64,000 bases of DNA from Terriglobia bacterium (GTDB lineage: Bacteria > Acidobacteriota > Terriglobia > Bryobacterales > Bryobacteraceae): contig JAIQFE010000025.1 of NCBI GenBank assembly GCA_020073445.1, positions 26,694-90,693 of the forward strand. Reading direction: 5' to 3'. The notes below the pieces were generated by a model, which did no database searches, was not told where the DNA came from, and saw nothing but the letters and a program-made list of their open reading frames with translations. The first letter of the stretch is position 1, and every line of letters begins with the position of its first letter. A program made the position numbers and the translations under genes. This document shows positions 50,223-58,434 of this stretch, one piece after another.

Positions 50223-51910
50223 AGAAGCAATTTCGCGTGCTGTACCGGGAGTTTCTGTTTCGAGTGGTCGACCTGGAACTGCTCGCGCCACAGGGCGATA
50301 TCGCCAAATTGCTAGGGCAGTTCGCCGCGGTACTGCTATTCCAAAGCTTCGCTCTATCGCTGCGGGCCATGTTCGTGAGTGCCAGCAGCCTGCCGGCGCA
50401 AACGCTTCGAGCCATCCTCTGGGAGCGGGAGCACACGCTGATCTCGACCACGATGCTAGTGGTCGGCTTGTTTGCCGTGCTGAGCTGGGATTCCGCATTT
50501 CTGAACCGGCGTGATGTGATGGTGCTGGCTCCCCTGCCCGTCCGCTCGCGCACTCTGTTTTTCGCGAAGATCGCGGCGTTGGCAACTGCGTTGAGCCTTA
50601 CGATCCTGGCGCTCAACGCTCTGACCGGTTTGGCGTGGCCGATCGTATTCGCGGGCGCGAACTCCAGATTCGGGGACGTAGTTCGATCGCTGGCCGCTTA
50701 TTGGACCACTATGGCCGCGGCGGGAGTATTCATACTCTGCGGCGTGCTGAGCCTGCACGGATTGGCGGCACAACTGCCCCGGCGGCGATATCTACGTATC
50801 TCCGCGCTGCTGCAAATGGCTGCATTCTGCCTGTTCCTGAGCGTCTATCTTCTTCAACCGGCTCCCGTGTCGGTGAAGGCTCTGGGCGCCCTGGAGTCCC
50901 GGCACCTGTTGGAGTGGCTGCCGTCGTATTGGTTCTTCGGTCTGTTCCAGGTGTTGAACGGGTCGGTTCCGATCGAGGCCCAGACTACCATCGTGTCTCT
51001 CGCGGGGCGGGCGGTGTTGGGCCTGGCGATCGCGGGTCTGACGGCCTGCGTGGCGTTCCTGCTGTCGTATTTCCGCACGCTGCGGAAGATCGTGGAGGAG
51101 CCCGATATTATGCCGGGCGCGGGCGGTATCCATTGGCTGCCGCGTTTTGGAAATTCGGTCACTACCGCGATCGTCCATTTCAGTATCCGGACGCTGATGC
51201 GGAGCCGCCAGCATCGCGTGATTCTCGCGTTTTACCTGGGAGTGGGGTTCGCCATTGTGATCCTGTTCATGCAAGCGCCCCCTTCCAGGCAGCAAGCGCT
51301 GAGTGCATCCGTGACTGGCCCGGGGCTGCTGGCGAGCGTGCTGATGCTGGCCTGCGCGGTGGCGGGCGCGCGAGTGGTGTTCGCGATGCCGCTCGAGCTC
51401 AAGGCCAACTGGATCTTTCGGGTCACACCGCTTCAGGGACCGAGGGGGTTGTTGAACGCGATCCGGCGGAGTCTGCTGGGGCTATCCGTGGTTCCGGTCT
51501 GGGCGGTATCGGCAGGAGCGCTGGCGTGGCTTTGGCCCTGGCGGATCGCCGCCGGTCACTTGATTGCGCTGGCACTATTTGGGTCGATCCTAGCCGATGT
51601 CAGCCTGAGAGGATTCCAGAAGATCCCATTCACGTGTTCTTACTTGCCCGGCGCGGGCTACAGAGGCCTTCTGACTGTATGGAGCACCCTGTTTATCACG
51701 GTGACGGCGGTCGGATTCGAACGCCGGGCCCTTGATAGTCGTGCCGGCTATACGCTGATGATCGCGATTCTTTGCGTGACGGCGGCGTGTGCAAGGTGGT
51801 GGTCGGTGACGCGTGCGAATTCACCGGACGCCTCATTGCTATTTGAGGAGGCAGAGACGCCGGCTATTTTCGCCTTGGACCTGCATCGGGATGGCCGGAT
51901 GTCGGCCTGA
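50219..51910 (+). CDS. Large ABC exporter membrane protein
   Basis: 563 residues, with about 12 membrane helices in two groups joined by a charged region (around 290-320, EPDIMPGAGGIHWLPRFGN). The N-terminus is hydrophilic (about 1-35). The start overlaps the ATPase stop. It resembles the large ABC-2-like permeases found next to such ATPases in Acidobacteria, but I cannot name the substrate. It is followed by a palindrome at 51917. Confidence 0.7.
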   Translation: MKKQFRVLYREFLFRVVDLELLAPQGDIAKLLGQFAAVLLFQSFALSLRAMFVSASSLPAQTLRAILWEREHTLISTTMLVVGLFAVLSWDSAFLNRRDVMVLAPLPVRSRTLFFAKIAALATALSLTILALNALTGLAWPIVFAGANSRFGDVVRSLAAYWTTMAAAGVFILCGVLSLHGLAAQLPRRRYLRISALLQMAAFCLFLSVYLLQPAPVSVKALGALESRHLLEWLPSYWFFGLFQVLNGSVPIEAQTTIVSLAGRAVLGLAIAGLTACVAFLLSYFRTLRKIVEEPDIMPGAGGIHWLPRFGNSVTTAIVHFSIRTLMRSRQHRVILAFYLGVGFAIVILFMQAPPSRQQALSASVTGPGLLASVLMLACAVAGARVVFAMPLELKANWIFRVTPLQGPRGLLNAIRRSLLGLSVVPVWAVSAGALAWLWPWRIAAGHLIALALFGSILADVSLRGFQKIPFTCSYLPGAGYRGLLTVWSTLFITVTAVGFERRALDSRAGYTLMIAILCVTAACARWWSVTRANSPDASLLFEEAETPAIFALDLHRDGRMSA

Positions 51911-51916
51911 ACACCT

Positions 51917-51939
51917 GACAGGCGACGAGATCGCCTGTC
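51917..51939. repeat. Palindrome, family D, copy 1
   Basis: GACAGGCGACGAGATCGCCTGTC: a nearly perfect inverted repeat. A second copy is at 52098-52120. The two bracket a 43-residue gene on the minus strand. Confidence 0.65.
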
Positions 51940-51945
51940 CCACTC

Positions 51946-52077
51946 TTATTTGCGGGCGCCGCGACGGGGATGCTTCAGGGCCGACTGGCGGCGCTTGGCT
52001 GCCTTGCGTTTCGGCTTGGTGATGAGAAACGTGCCGCTTCCCATCGATATGGATTTATAGAGCTTGTCGTCTGCCAT
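51946..52077 (-). CDS. Small basic protein
   Basis: 43 residues from ATG 52077 (MADDKLYKSISMGSGTFLIT). The C-terminal half is strongly basic (KPKRKAAKRRQSALKHPRRGARK), as in nucleic-acid- or ribosome-associated small proteins. An open frame extends upstream to 52239, but that passes through the palindrome and overlaps the start of the next plus-strand gene. No family recognised; the start and the bracketing palindromes are the only support. Could be spurious. Confidence 0.4.
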   Translation of the reverse strand: MADDKLYKSISMGSGTFLITKPKRKAAKRRQSALKHPRRGARK

Positions 52078-52097
52078 GTGAGTCTTTATTGTACCTT

Positions 52098-52120
52098 GGC
52101 AGGCGACAAGATCGCCTGCC
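52098..52120. repeat. Palindrome, family D, copy 2
   Basis: GGCAGGCGACAAGATCGCCTGCC. Four positions differ from the copy at 51917, in ways that mostly keep the stem. It lies just upstream of the metallopeptidase-like gene. Confidence 0.65.
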
Positions 52121-52145
52121 CCACATGCTACGCTGGTCACGTCAG

Positions 52146-53417
52146 ATGTTCCGCCCCCTCCTCCTTCTGCTGATCCTCGCCATTGGGGCGCTCGCGCAGC
52201 CCCGTTCACAAGCTCCTGCGCTAACTCAGGCACCGGCATCTCTCGCGATCTTCTCGGAAGTCGACGACATGCTCCGGACGCTGTCGGATATCACGGGCTG
52301 GAAGGTCCAGCGAACCGTGCCGGCCGAAGTCCTCTCCAAGGACAACTTCCGAAAAATGGTGGAGGAAGGGGTCAAGGACGCGGAGACGAGCAAGGAAACA
52401 CGCGCGGCTGAAATCGCGCTTAAGATGTTCGGACTGGTTCCGCAGGATTTTAACCTGGCCAGGGAATCCGGCGACCTGCTGGCCGAGCAGGCAGCGGCTT
52501 TCTACGATTACCGGAAGAAACGCCTGTTTGTGCTCGATTCGACGAAGGCCGACAATGAGCAGCTTGTCGCCCTGGCTCACGAACTGGCTCATGCTCTGGC
52601 GGACCAGCAGCATCCGCTCCGAAAGTTCATCAGCGATGCCGACGGCGACGAGCAGAGCACGGCTCGCCAAGCCGTCATCGAAGGCCAAGCCAGTTGGCTG
52701 AGCTGGGCCTATCTTTCGAAGAAATCCGGCGGGCGGGGCGAGGTCCCTAAAGCTCTAGTGGACCGTCTGGCGGAGGGCGCAGGAGCCACCGGTGACGACT
52801 TCCCCGTGTTCACCCAGGCGCCCCTGTATATTCGCGAGTCGCTCACGTTCCCGTACACGGAGGGGATGCGCTTTCAGGATGCGGTATACCGCGAGCTGGG
52901 ACCGGCGGCGTTCGACCGCGTATTTCGCGATCCGCCGCGGAGCACGCAACATATTATGCATCCGCAGACGTACCTGATGGGGCGCATGCCAACGAAGCCG
53001 ATGCTGCCGCGCCTGGAAGAGACCGCGGGGAGCGAAGCCCGGCGTTTTCGGATCCTGACCGATGGGGACGTCGGCGAGTTCGACTATGGGGTTCTGCTGC
53101 GGCAGTACATCGGCGAAACCGAGGGACGCGAGGCTGCGGCGCATTGGCGGGGCGGAGTTTATCGCCTGTACGAGCATAAGCAGGCGAAGTATCCGGTGCT
53201 GGCGCACTCCTCCGAGTGGGATTCGCCCGAAGCGGCGAGGACTTTCTTCGAGCTGTATCAGCGGGTTCTGCGGGCAAAGTGGAAAAAACTGGAAATCGCC
53301 ACTTCTTCCCCCGCTCAAGTGACCGGGACCGGCGATAACGGCCGGTTTTCGTTACGTTTGGACGGGGCGACCGTCCACAGTATCGAGGGGATTCAATCCC
53401 CGGAAAGGGTGCGGTAG
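52146..53417 (+). CDS. Secreted HExxH metallopeptidase-like protein
   Basis: 423 residues from ATG 52146 (MFRPLLLLLIL); the frame is open further upstream, but that is the repeat. Signal peptide about 1-18 (ending ALAQP). A zinc-binding motif, HELAHALADQQH, starts near residue 145, and IEGQASWLSWAY about 33 residues later offers the glutamate third ligand (gluzincin-like order). The family pattern HEL(T/A)HALQDQ...VEG is one I recognise in uncharacterised bacterial proteins. The C-terminal half is mixed alpha/beta without a known domain. The thioredoxin-like genes follow ten bases later. Confidence 0.72.
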   Translation: MFRPLLLLLILAIGALAQPRSQAPALTQAPASLAIFSEVDDMLRTLSDITGWKVQRTVPAEVLSKDNFRKMVEEGVKDAETSKETRAAEIALKMFGLVPQDFNLARESGDLLAEQAAAFYDYRKKRLFVLDSTKADNEQLVALAHELAHALADQQHPLRKFISDADGDEQSTARQAVIEGQASWLSWAYLSKKSGGRGEVPKALVDRLAEGAGATGDDFPVFTQAPLYIRESLTFPYTEGMRFQDAVYRELGPAAFDRVFRDPPRSTQHIMHPQTYLMGRMPTKPMLPRLEETAGSEARRFRILTDGDVGEFDYGVLLRQYIGETEGREAAAHWRGGVYRLYEHKQAKYPVLAHSSEWDSPEAARTFFELYQRVLRAKWKKLEIATSSPAQVTGTGDNGRFSLRLDGATVHSIEGIQSPERVR

Positions 53418-53427
53418 ACTGTCTCTT

Positions 53428-54075
53428 ATGCGCACACGCACTTTTATGCGAACTCCGTTGTTGGCTCTGTTGATCACGTTGGGGACTGCCTTCCTGGGAC
53501 TGCCGGCAGAAGCCGCGGCTCCGGTACCCCGTCCGGCCAAGGAATTCACTGTCGCGACGCCCCAGGGCCAGCAGATTCTGATTTCCAGCCTGAAGGGAAA
53601 GGTCGCCGTAGTTCAGTTTCTATTTACCTGGTGCCCGCACTGCCAGGCTTTCTCCAAAGTGCTGACGCAGCTGAATACCGAGTACGGTCCGCGCGGATTC
53701 CAGGCGCTGGGAGTGGCTTTCGACGACGTGGATCCCAAGGATCCGATACCGTTGAAGGACAAGGTGGTGGCTTACACCAAGGAACACGCGGGATTCCCAG
53801 TGGGTGTCTCGAACCGGTCCACCGTGCTTAGCTACCTGGGAATTTCGGAGCTGGAGCGCATTGGCGTTCCGCAGATCATGGTGATCGACCGCAAGGGCGT
53901 GATTCGCGAGCAGAGCACATCGCAGGGCGGCGGACCGCTGGGCGATCCGGCTCATCTGAAGCCGCTGATCGAGAGCCTGCTGGCGGAAGGCGCGCCGGCG
54001 AAGGGCCCTGCCAAGACGGGGACCTCTACGAAACCGGGCGAGAAGAAAACCGCTGAGAAGAAGACGAGCGAATAA
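53428..54075 (+). CDS. Secreted thioredoxin-like (TlpA/AhpC-TSA) protein 1
   Basis: 215 residues. Signal peptide about 1-30 (ending AEAAA); a second ATG at 53446 is possible. Thioredoxin fold with active site CPHC (FTWCPHCQAFSK) near 70, GFQALGVAFDDV near 90 and the cis-proline region GVPQIMVIDRKG. The C-terminal tail is Lys/Thr-rich (KKTAEKKTSE), low complexity. A reductase or disulfide-exchange role in the periplasm is likely. It is followed by a paralogue 11 bases later. Confidence 0.85.
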   Translation: MRTRTFMRTPLLALLITLGTAFLGLPAEAAAPVPRPAKEFTVATPQGQQILISSLKGKVAVVQFLFTWCPHCQAFSKVLTQLNTEYGPRGFQALGVAFDDVDPKDPIPLKDKVVAYTKEHAGFPVGVSNRSTVLSYLGISELERIGVPQIMVIDRKGVIREQSTSQGGGPLGDPAHLKPLIESLLAEGAPAKGPAKTGTSTKPGEKKTAEKKTSE

Positions 54076-54086
54076 GGAAAACTCAC

Positions 54087-54701
54087 ATGCGCATCGCACC
54101 TGCTACCGCACTACTTGCGACATTGTTCACGTCGGGGCTCGCGCTCCAGGCGGCCGCGCCGGTTCCCAGACCGACGAAGGAATTTACGATCGTTCTGCCG
54201 AACGGCAAGCAGCAGCTGCTATCCAGCTATCGCGGGAAGGTGGTGATGGCGGCGTTCATGTTCACTACGTGCCCGCATTGCCAGGCGCTATCCAAGGTCA
54301 TCACCAAGCTGCAGGGCGAGCTGGGGCCGCGCGGTTTCCAAGCCTTCGGTGCGGTGTTCAATGACGAAGTCAACACGCCCAATCCAGCATCCAACGCCCA
54401 GGTTACGGGCGCTTTCGTGAGCCAGTTCCAGGTAGGCTTCCCGGTTGGATACGCTCCGCGCGAGAGCGTGCTGAGCTATCTCGGCGTGTCCGAGATCGAG
54501 AGCTGGGTGGTGCCGCAGATCGCGATCATCGACCGCAAGGGACAGATTCGCGCCCAGAGCGCGTCCAGGGGTACGACGGAACTGCAAACCGAGACGTACC
54601 TGCGGAAGTACTTAGGGGAACTGTTGGATGAGGGCGGGGCGAAGTCGGCTACGCCGTCGAAGGCTGCTCCTAAGAAGGCCGCCGATAAGAAGACCAGCTA
54701 G
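54087..54701 (+). CDS. Secreted thioredoxin-like (TlpA/AhpC-TSA) protein 2
   Basis: 204 residues. Signal peptide about 1-22. Active site CPHC (TTCPHCQALSK) near 61; VPQIAIIDRKGQIRAQSASRG carries the cis-proline. The tail is Lys-rich (APKKAADKKTS). The two neighbours share most of the thioredoxin core, so this is a tandem duplication. The pair could serve cytochrome c or other disulfide chemistry in the envelope; no ccmG is present in the ccm operon, so one of these could fill that role (inference). Confidence 0.85.
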   Translation: MRIAPATALLATLFTSGLALQAAAPVPRPTKEFTIVLPNGKQQLLSSYRGKVVMAAFMFTTCPHCQALSKVITKLQGELGPRGFQAFGAVFNDEVNTPNPASNAQVTGAFVSQFQVGFPVGYAPRESVLSYLGVSEIESWVVPQIAIIDRKGQIRAQSASRGTTELQTETYLRKYLGELLDEGGAKSATPSKAAPKKAADKKTS

Positions 54702-54720
54702 ACGGCGCTAACTACGCAGG

Positions 54721-55704
54721 TCATTTGCGTAGATCAGCGGCGATGGCTTCGGCGATCTTGCCGCCGTGGAAGCGGCCGTTCTCGATAAAAATCTCGTTGG
54801 TGTGCATCCCCGCCACCAGCACGCCCGCCAGATACATCCCTTTGCGATCGCTTTCGAGAGTTTCGGGATGCGTGTACGGGCGACCACTTTCCGTGTCGAA
54901 GCGAATGCCGTGGGCTTCCAGGAATTGCGTGTCGGGGCGATAGCCGGTCATCGCGAACACGAAATCGTTCTGGATCCGCTTCTCACCATCGGGAGTCTGG
55001 ATGCGCACGAAGGTCTCGCCGATCTCGAGCACGGTGGAGCGAAAGTAGGCGGGGATCTCGCCGTTCTTGATGCGATTTTCGATATTGGGCTTGATCCAGT
55101 ATTTGACGTTGTTGTGGATGCCCTCGCCACGATGCACCAGCGTCACGCGCGCGCCGGTCCACCAGAGCTCGAGCGCGGCGATGGCAGCTGAATTTTTCGC
55201 GCCCACGACGAGAACGTCGTGATTGTAATAGGGGTGCGCCTCTTTGTAATAGTGGATGACTTTGGGCAGATCCTCGCCGGGCACGTTCAGGCGGTTGGGC
55301 ACGTCGTAATAGCCCATGGAGAGGATCACCTTCTTCGATGCATATTGACGCGCACACCCGTGGGCGTCGATCGCATGAGTGATGAAGGCGCCGTTCTCGC
55401 CGGCGATCTTTTCGACGCGCACATACTGGCGGATGTCGAGCTTATAGTGGTCGGCAACGCGACGGTAATATTTGAGGGCTTCGGCGCGCACGGGCTTGTC
55501 GTTCAGCGAGGTCATGGGGATATCGCCGATTTCGAGCAGCTCGGGCGTGGTGAAGAATACCATGTTGTTGGGGTAGTGGTAGATGGAGTTGACGACGCAG
55601 CCCTTGTCTATCAAGACCGCCCGCACGCCGCGCTTCTTCAGTTCGATGCCGCAGGCCAAGCCGGTCGGGCCGGCGCCTACAATGACGACATCGACACTTT
55701 CCAC
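54721..55704 (-). CDS. ypdA: YpdA/Bdr-type bacillithiol disulfide reductase
   Basis: 327 residues from GTG 55704; its G is shared with the alaS stop (TAGTG), so translation is coupled. The open frame upstream, inside alaS, is not used. N-terminal FAD motif VDVVIVGAGPTGLACGIEL, YHYPNNMVFFTTPELLEIGD near 42, NADPH-binding VLVVGAKNSAAIAALEL near 165, and the C-terminal GMYLAGVLVAGMHTNEIFIENGR. This order and length fit YpdA (Bdr), which reduces bacillithiol disulfide. Bacillithiol is known from Firmicutes, Deinococcus and reported in Acidobacteria. No bsh genes are in the window. Confidence 0.85.
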   Translation of the reverse strand: MESVDVVIVGAGPTGLACGIELKKRGVRAVLIDKGCVVNSIYHYPNNMVFFTTPELLEIGDIPMTSLNDKPVRAEALKYYRRVADHYKLDIRQYVRVEKIAGENGAFITHAIDAHGCARQYASKKVILSMGYYDVPNRLNVPGEDLPKVIHYYKEAHPYYNHDVLVVGAKNSAAIAALELWWTGARVTLVHRGEGIHNNVKYWIKPNIENRIKNGEIPAYFRSTVLEIGETFVRIQTPDGEKRIQNDFVFAMTGYRPDTQFLEAHGIRFDTESGRPYTHPETLESDRKGMYLAGVLVAGMHTNEIFIENGRFHGGKIAEAIAADLRK

Positions 55705-58250
55705 TAGAGCATCCCTTCGACACTGGCGTAGACGTCGGCGAGAGCTTTCGGGAGCCCTGACGGATCCTTGCCGCCGGCCTCGGCCATATCGGGACGCCCG
55801 CCGCCTTTGCCTCCGATTGCCTGGGCGATGACGCCCACGATCTTGCCGGCATGCACCTTCGCCGTGAGGTCCTTGGTCACGCCGCTGATGATGGAGACGT
55901 TCGAATCCTCGGTAGATGCGAGGACCACGACAGCGGTCTTCCATTTGTTGCGCAGCGAATCGACCAGGGTGCGAAGCTGCGCGCGGTCGAACCCGTTGAC
56001 CTGCACCGAGAGGACTTTTACTCCCTTGATGTCGCGAGCCTGCGATTCGAGATCGCCAGCGCCGGCCTGCGCCATTTTCGTTTTGAGCTGCTGCAGCTCG
56101 TGCTCGAGCGCCTTTTCGCGCGCCTGGAGCTTTTCTATGTCGACGCCCGTGTACTTTGCCTGTTGCTGTAGAGCTTCCTGGAAGCGCTTCAGCGCACCCT
56201 CGCCGGTGATGGCTTCGATGCGGCGAACACCTGCGGAGATCGAGCCTTCGTAGACGATTTTGCAGATACCGATATCGCCGGTGCGCTGGACGTGCGTGCC
56301 TCCGCACAGTTCCTTGCTGAACACGTTGCCATCGGACCCGATTTTGACGACGCGCACACGGTCGCCGTATTTCTCGCCGAACAGCGCCATCGCGCCGGTT
56401 TGCAGAGCCTGGTCGAGCTCCATCACATCGGTGTGAACCTCCACGTTGGCCAGGATTTCCTGATTCATGAGCCGCTCGACTTCGGCCAGCTCGTCGGCGT
56501 CCATCGCGGTGTAGTGGGTGAAGTCGAAGCGCAGCCGCGAGGGCTCGACAACGCTGCCGGCTTGCTTCACATGCGAGCCTAGGACGGTGCGGAGCGCCGC
56601 ATGCAAGAGATGCGTGCCGGTGTGGTTACGCATGGTCGCGTGGCGGGATTCGGGGTCCACGCGGGCGATCACGATGTCGCCCTCCTTAATCTCATTCAGC
56701 AGCTTCACCTTGTGCACGGTCTTACCGGGAGCCGGTGCGTAGGCGGACTCGACAATCGCCAGTGTCTGGCCGTTTTCGGAAACGAGCACGCCCTTATCGC
56801 CCACCTGGCCGCCAGCCTCGGCGTAGAACGGAGTCCGATCCAGTGCAATTTCGTTATGCAGGACTGCCGTAACTTTCCCGGGAGATTCCAGGGTCTCGCG
56901 GCCGACAAATTCGGTCTTGGGCAGCGCCTGATAGACGGGGTTGATCTGGGCTTTCTCAGCGCCTTTCCAACTGGCACGAGCGCGGGCGCGCTGCTTTTCC
57001 ATTTCCGCGGCGAAGCCCTCAGCGTCGATCGAAATGCCGAGCTCGCGCGCCATGTCCTCCTGCTCTTCGAGAGCCAGGCCGTAGGTGTCGTAGAGCTTGA
57101 AGCTGGCGGCACCCGTGATCGCGCCGCCTTTGGCCTCGTCCTGGAAGAATTTCTCGGCCACCTGGAATGTGGTCGCGTAGCGATGCTCTTCGTCTTTCAC
57201 GACGCGGGCGACACGCTGGATGCTTTCCATCATCTCCGGATAGGCGTCGCGCATGTGCTCGGCGACGAAGCCGGTGAGTTGATAGAGGTAGGGATCGGAG
57301 ACGCCGACCATGCGGGCGTTGCGCATCGCGCGGCGCATGATTTTGCGGAGCACGTAGCCACGGCCTTCGTTCGACGGAAGCACACCATCGTTGATCAGAA
57401 ACGCAGTGGATCGGGCGTGATCCGCGTTGATGCGCAGGGCGACGTTGGTTCGTTCGTCTTCGCCGTAAGGTTTCTTAAACAGCTCGCCTGCGCGGTCGAT
57501 GATGGGCCTGATCAGGTCTGTTTCGTAGTTCGAAAGCTTGCCTTGCAGCACGGCGGCCATGCGCTCGAGCCCCATTCCCGTATCCACGGAGGGCTTTGGC
57601 AATGGCGTCAGCTTCCCGGATGCATCGCGATCGAACTGCATGAACACGAGGTTCCAGATTTCGACGAAGCGCTCCCCGAAGTCGCCGGGGAAGGCGCCGG
57701 GGCCCGCTTCAGGGCCGAAATCGTAATGAATTTCTGAGTTCGGTCCACAGGGTCCGGTTTCGCCCATCGCCCAGAAGTTGTCTTCTTCGTTCAGGCGGAT
57801 GATCCGTTCCTTGGGGATGCCTGCGACCTGCTGCCAGAGCTGCTCGGCAGCATCGTCTTCGCGAAAGACGGTTATGTAGAGGCGGTCCTTGGGCAAGCCG
57901 TAGCCCTTGATCATCAGTTCCCAGGCGTAGGCAATGGCGTCCTTCTGGAAGTAATCGCCAAACGAGAAATTCCCGAGCATTTCGAAGAACGTGTGATGGC
58001 GGCGAGTGTAGCCGACGTTGTCCAGATCGTTGTGCTTGCCGCCGGCGCGAACGCACTTCTGGGAGGATACGGCACGGGTGTAATCGCGCTTTTCCTGCCC
58101 CAGGAAGACGTCCTTGAACTGGTTCATCCCGGCATTGGCGAACAGCAGCGTGGGATCGTCAGCGGGGACCAGCGACGAGCTGCGGACTACGCGGTGGCCA
58201 CGTTCAGCGAAATAATCGAGATACTTCTGGCGGATCTGGGACCCTGTCAT
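55704..58250 (-). CDS. alaS: Alanyl-tRNA synthetase
   Basis: 848 residues from ATG 58250 (MTGSQIRQKYLDYF). Class II catalytic domain at 1-240 (HHTFFEMLGNFSFGDYF), editing domain with HTGTHLLHAALR near 555 and CGGTHVQRTGDIG near 655, and the C-terminal C-Ala domain from about 735 (GGGRPDMAEAGGKD). Aminoacylates tRNA-Ala and hydrolyses mischarged Ser/Gly. The ypdA gene overlaps its stop by one base. Confidence 0.96.
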   Translation of the reverse strand: MTGSQIRQKYLDYFAERGHRVVRSSSLVPADDPTLLFANAGMNQFKDVFLGQEKRDYTRAVSSQKCVRAGGKHNDLDNVGYTRRHHTFFEMLGNFSFGDYFQKDAIAYAWELMIKGYGLPKDRLYITVFREDDAAEQLWQQVAGIPKERIIRLNEEDNFWAMGETGPCGPNSEIHYDFGPEAGPGAFPGDFGERFVEIWNLVFMQFDRDASGKLTPLPKPSVDTGMGLERMAAVLQGKLSNYETDLIRPIIDRAGELFKKPYGEDERTNVALRINADHARSTAFLINDGVLPSNEGRGYVLRKIMRRAMRNARMVGVSDPYLYQLTGFVAEHMRDAYPEMMESIQRVARVVKDEEHRYATTFQVAEKFFQDEAKGGAITGAASFKLYDTYGLALEEQEDMARELGISIDAEGFAAEMEKQRARARASWKGAEKAQINPVYQALPKTEFVGRETLESPGKVTAVLHNEIALDRTPFYAEAGGQVGDKGVLVSENGQTLAIVESAYAPAPGKTVHKVKLLNEIKEGDIVIARVDPESRHATMRNHTGTHLLHAALRTVLGSHVKQAGSVVEPSRLRFDFTHYTAMDADELAEVERLMNQEILANVEVHTDVMELDQALQTGAMALFGEKYGDRVRVVKIGSDGNVFSKELCGGTHVQRTGDIGICKIVYEGSISAGVRRIEAITGEGALKRFQEALQQQAKYTGVDIEKLQAREKALEHELQQLKTKMAQAGAGDLESQARDIKGVKVLSVQVNGFDRAQLRTLVDSLRNKWKTAVVVLASTEDSNVSIISGVTKDLTAKVHAGKIVGVIAQAIGGKGGGRPDMAEAGGKDPSGLPKALADVYASVEGML

Positions 58251-58434
58251 GGATGATTTTATTGTGACACGAGGACGGAACTGCCCTCTTGTTCGGTCAG
58301 TACGGCAACGCGATCCACTCGTCAACACGGCAAACCTGGGACAGCCAGCGAATTTCCGCGATCAGGATCGTCATCTTCCTCGATGTTAGAGTGCGCGAAA
58401 ATTCGTAGGCAGTCCCTAGGTTGCCTCCAGTTTC
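58251..58434. other. Gap between alaS and the peptidase gene
   Basis: 184 bases with no gene, hairpin or recognised site. It holds the presumed alaS promoter and the downstream region of the peptidase gene on the same strand. Confidence 0.4.

Noticed and set aside
55705..56307. N-terminal extension of the YpdA-like protein
   Set aside because: It runs antisense-frame through alaS and is Arg-rich; the FAD motif begins right after the GTG at 55704.
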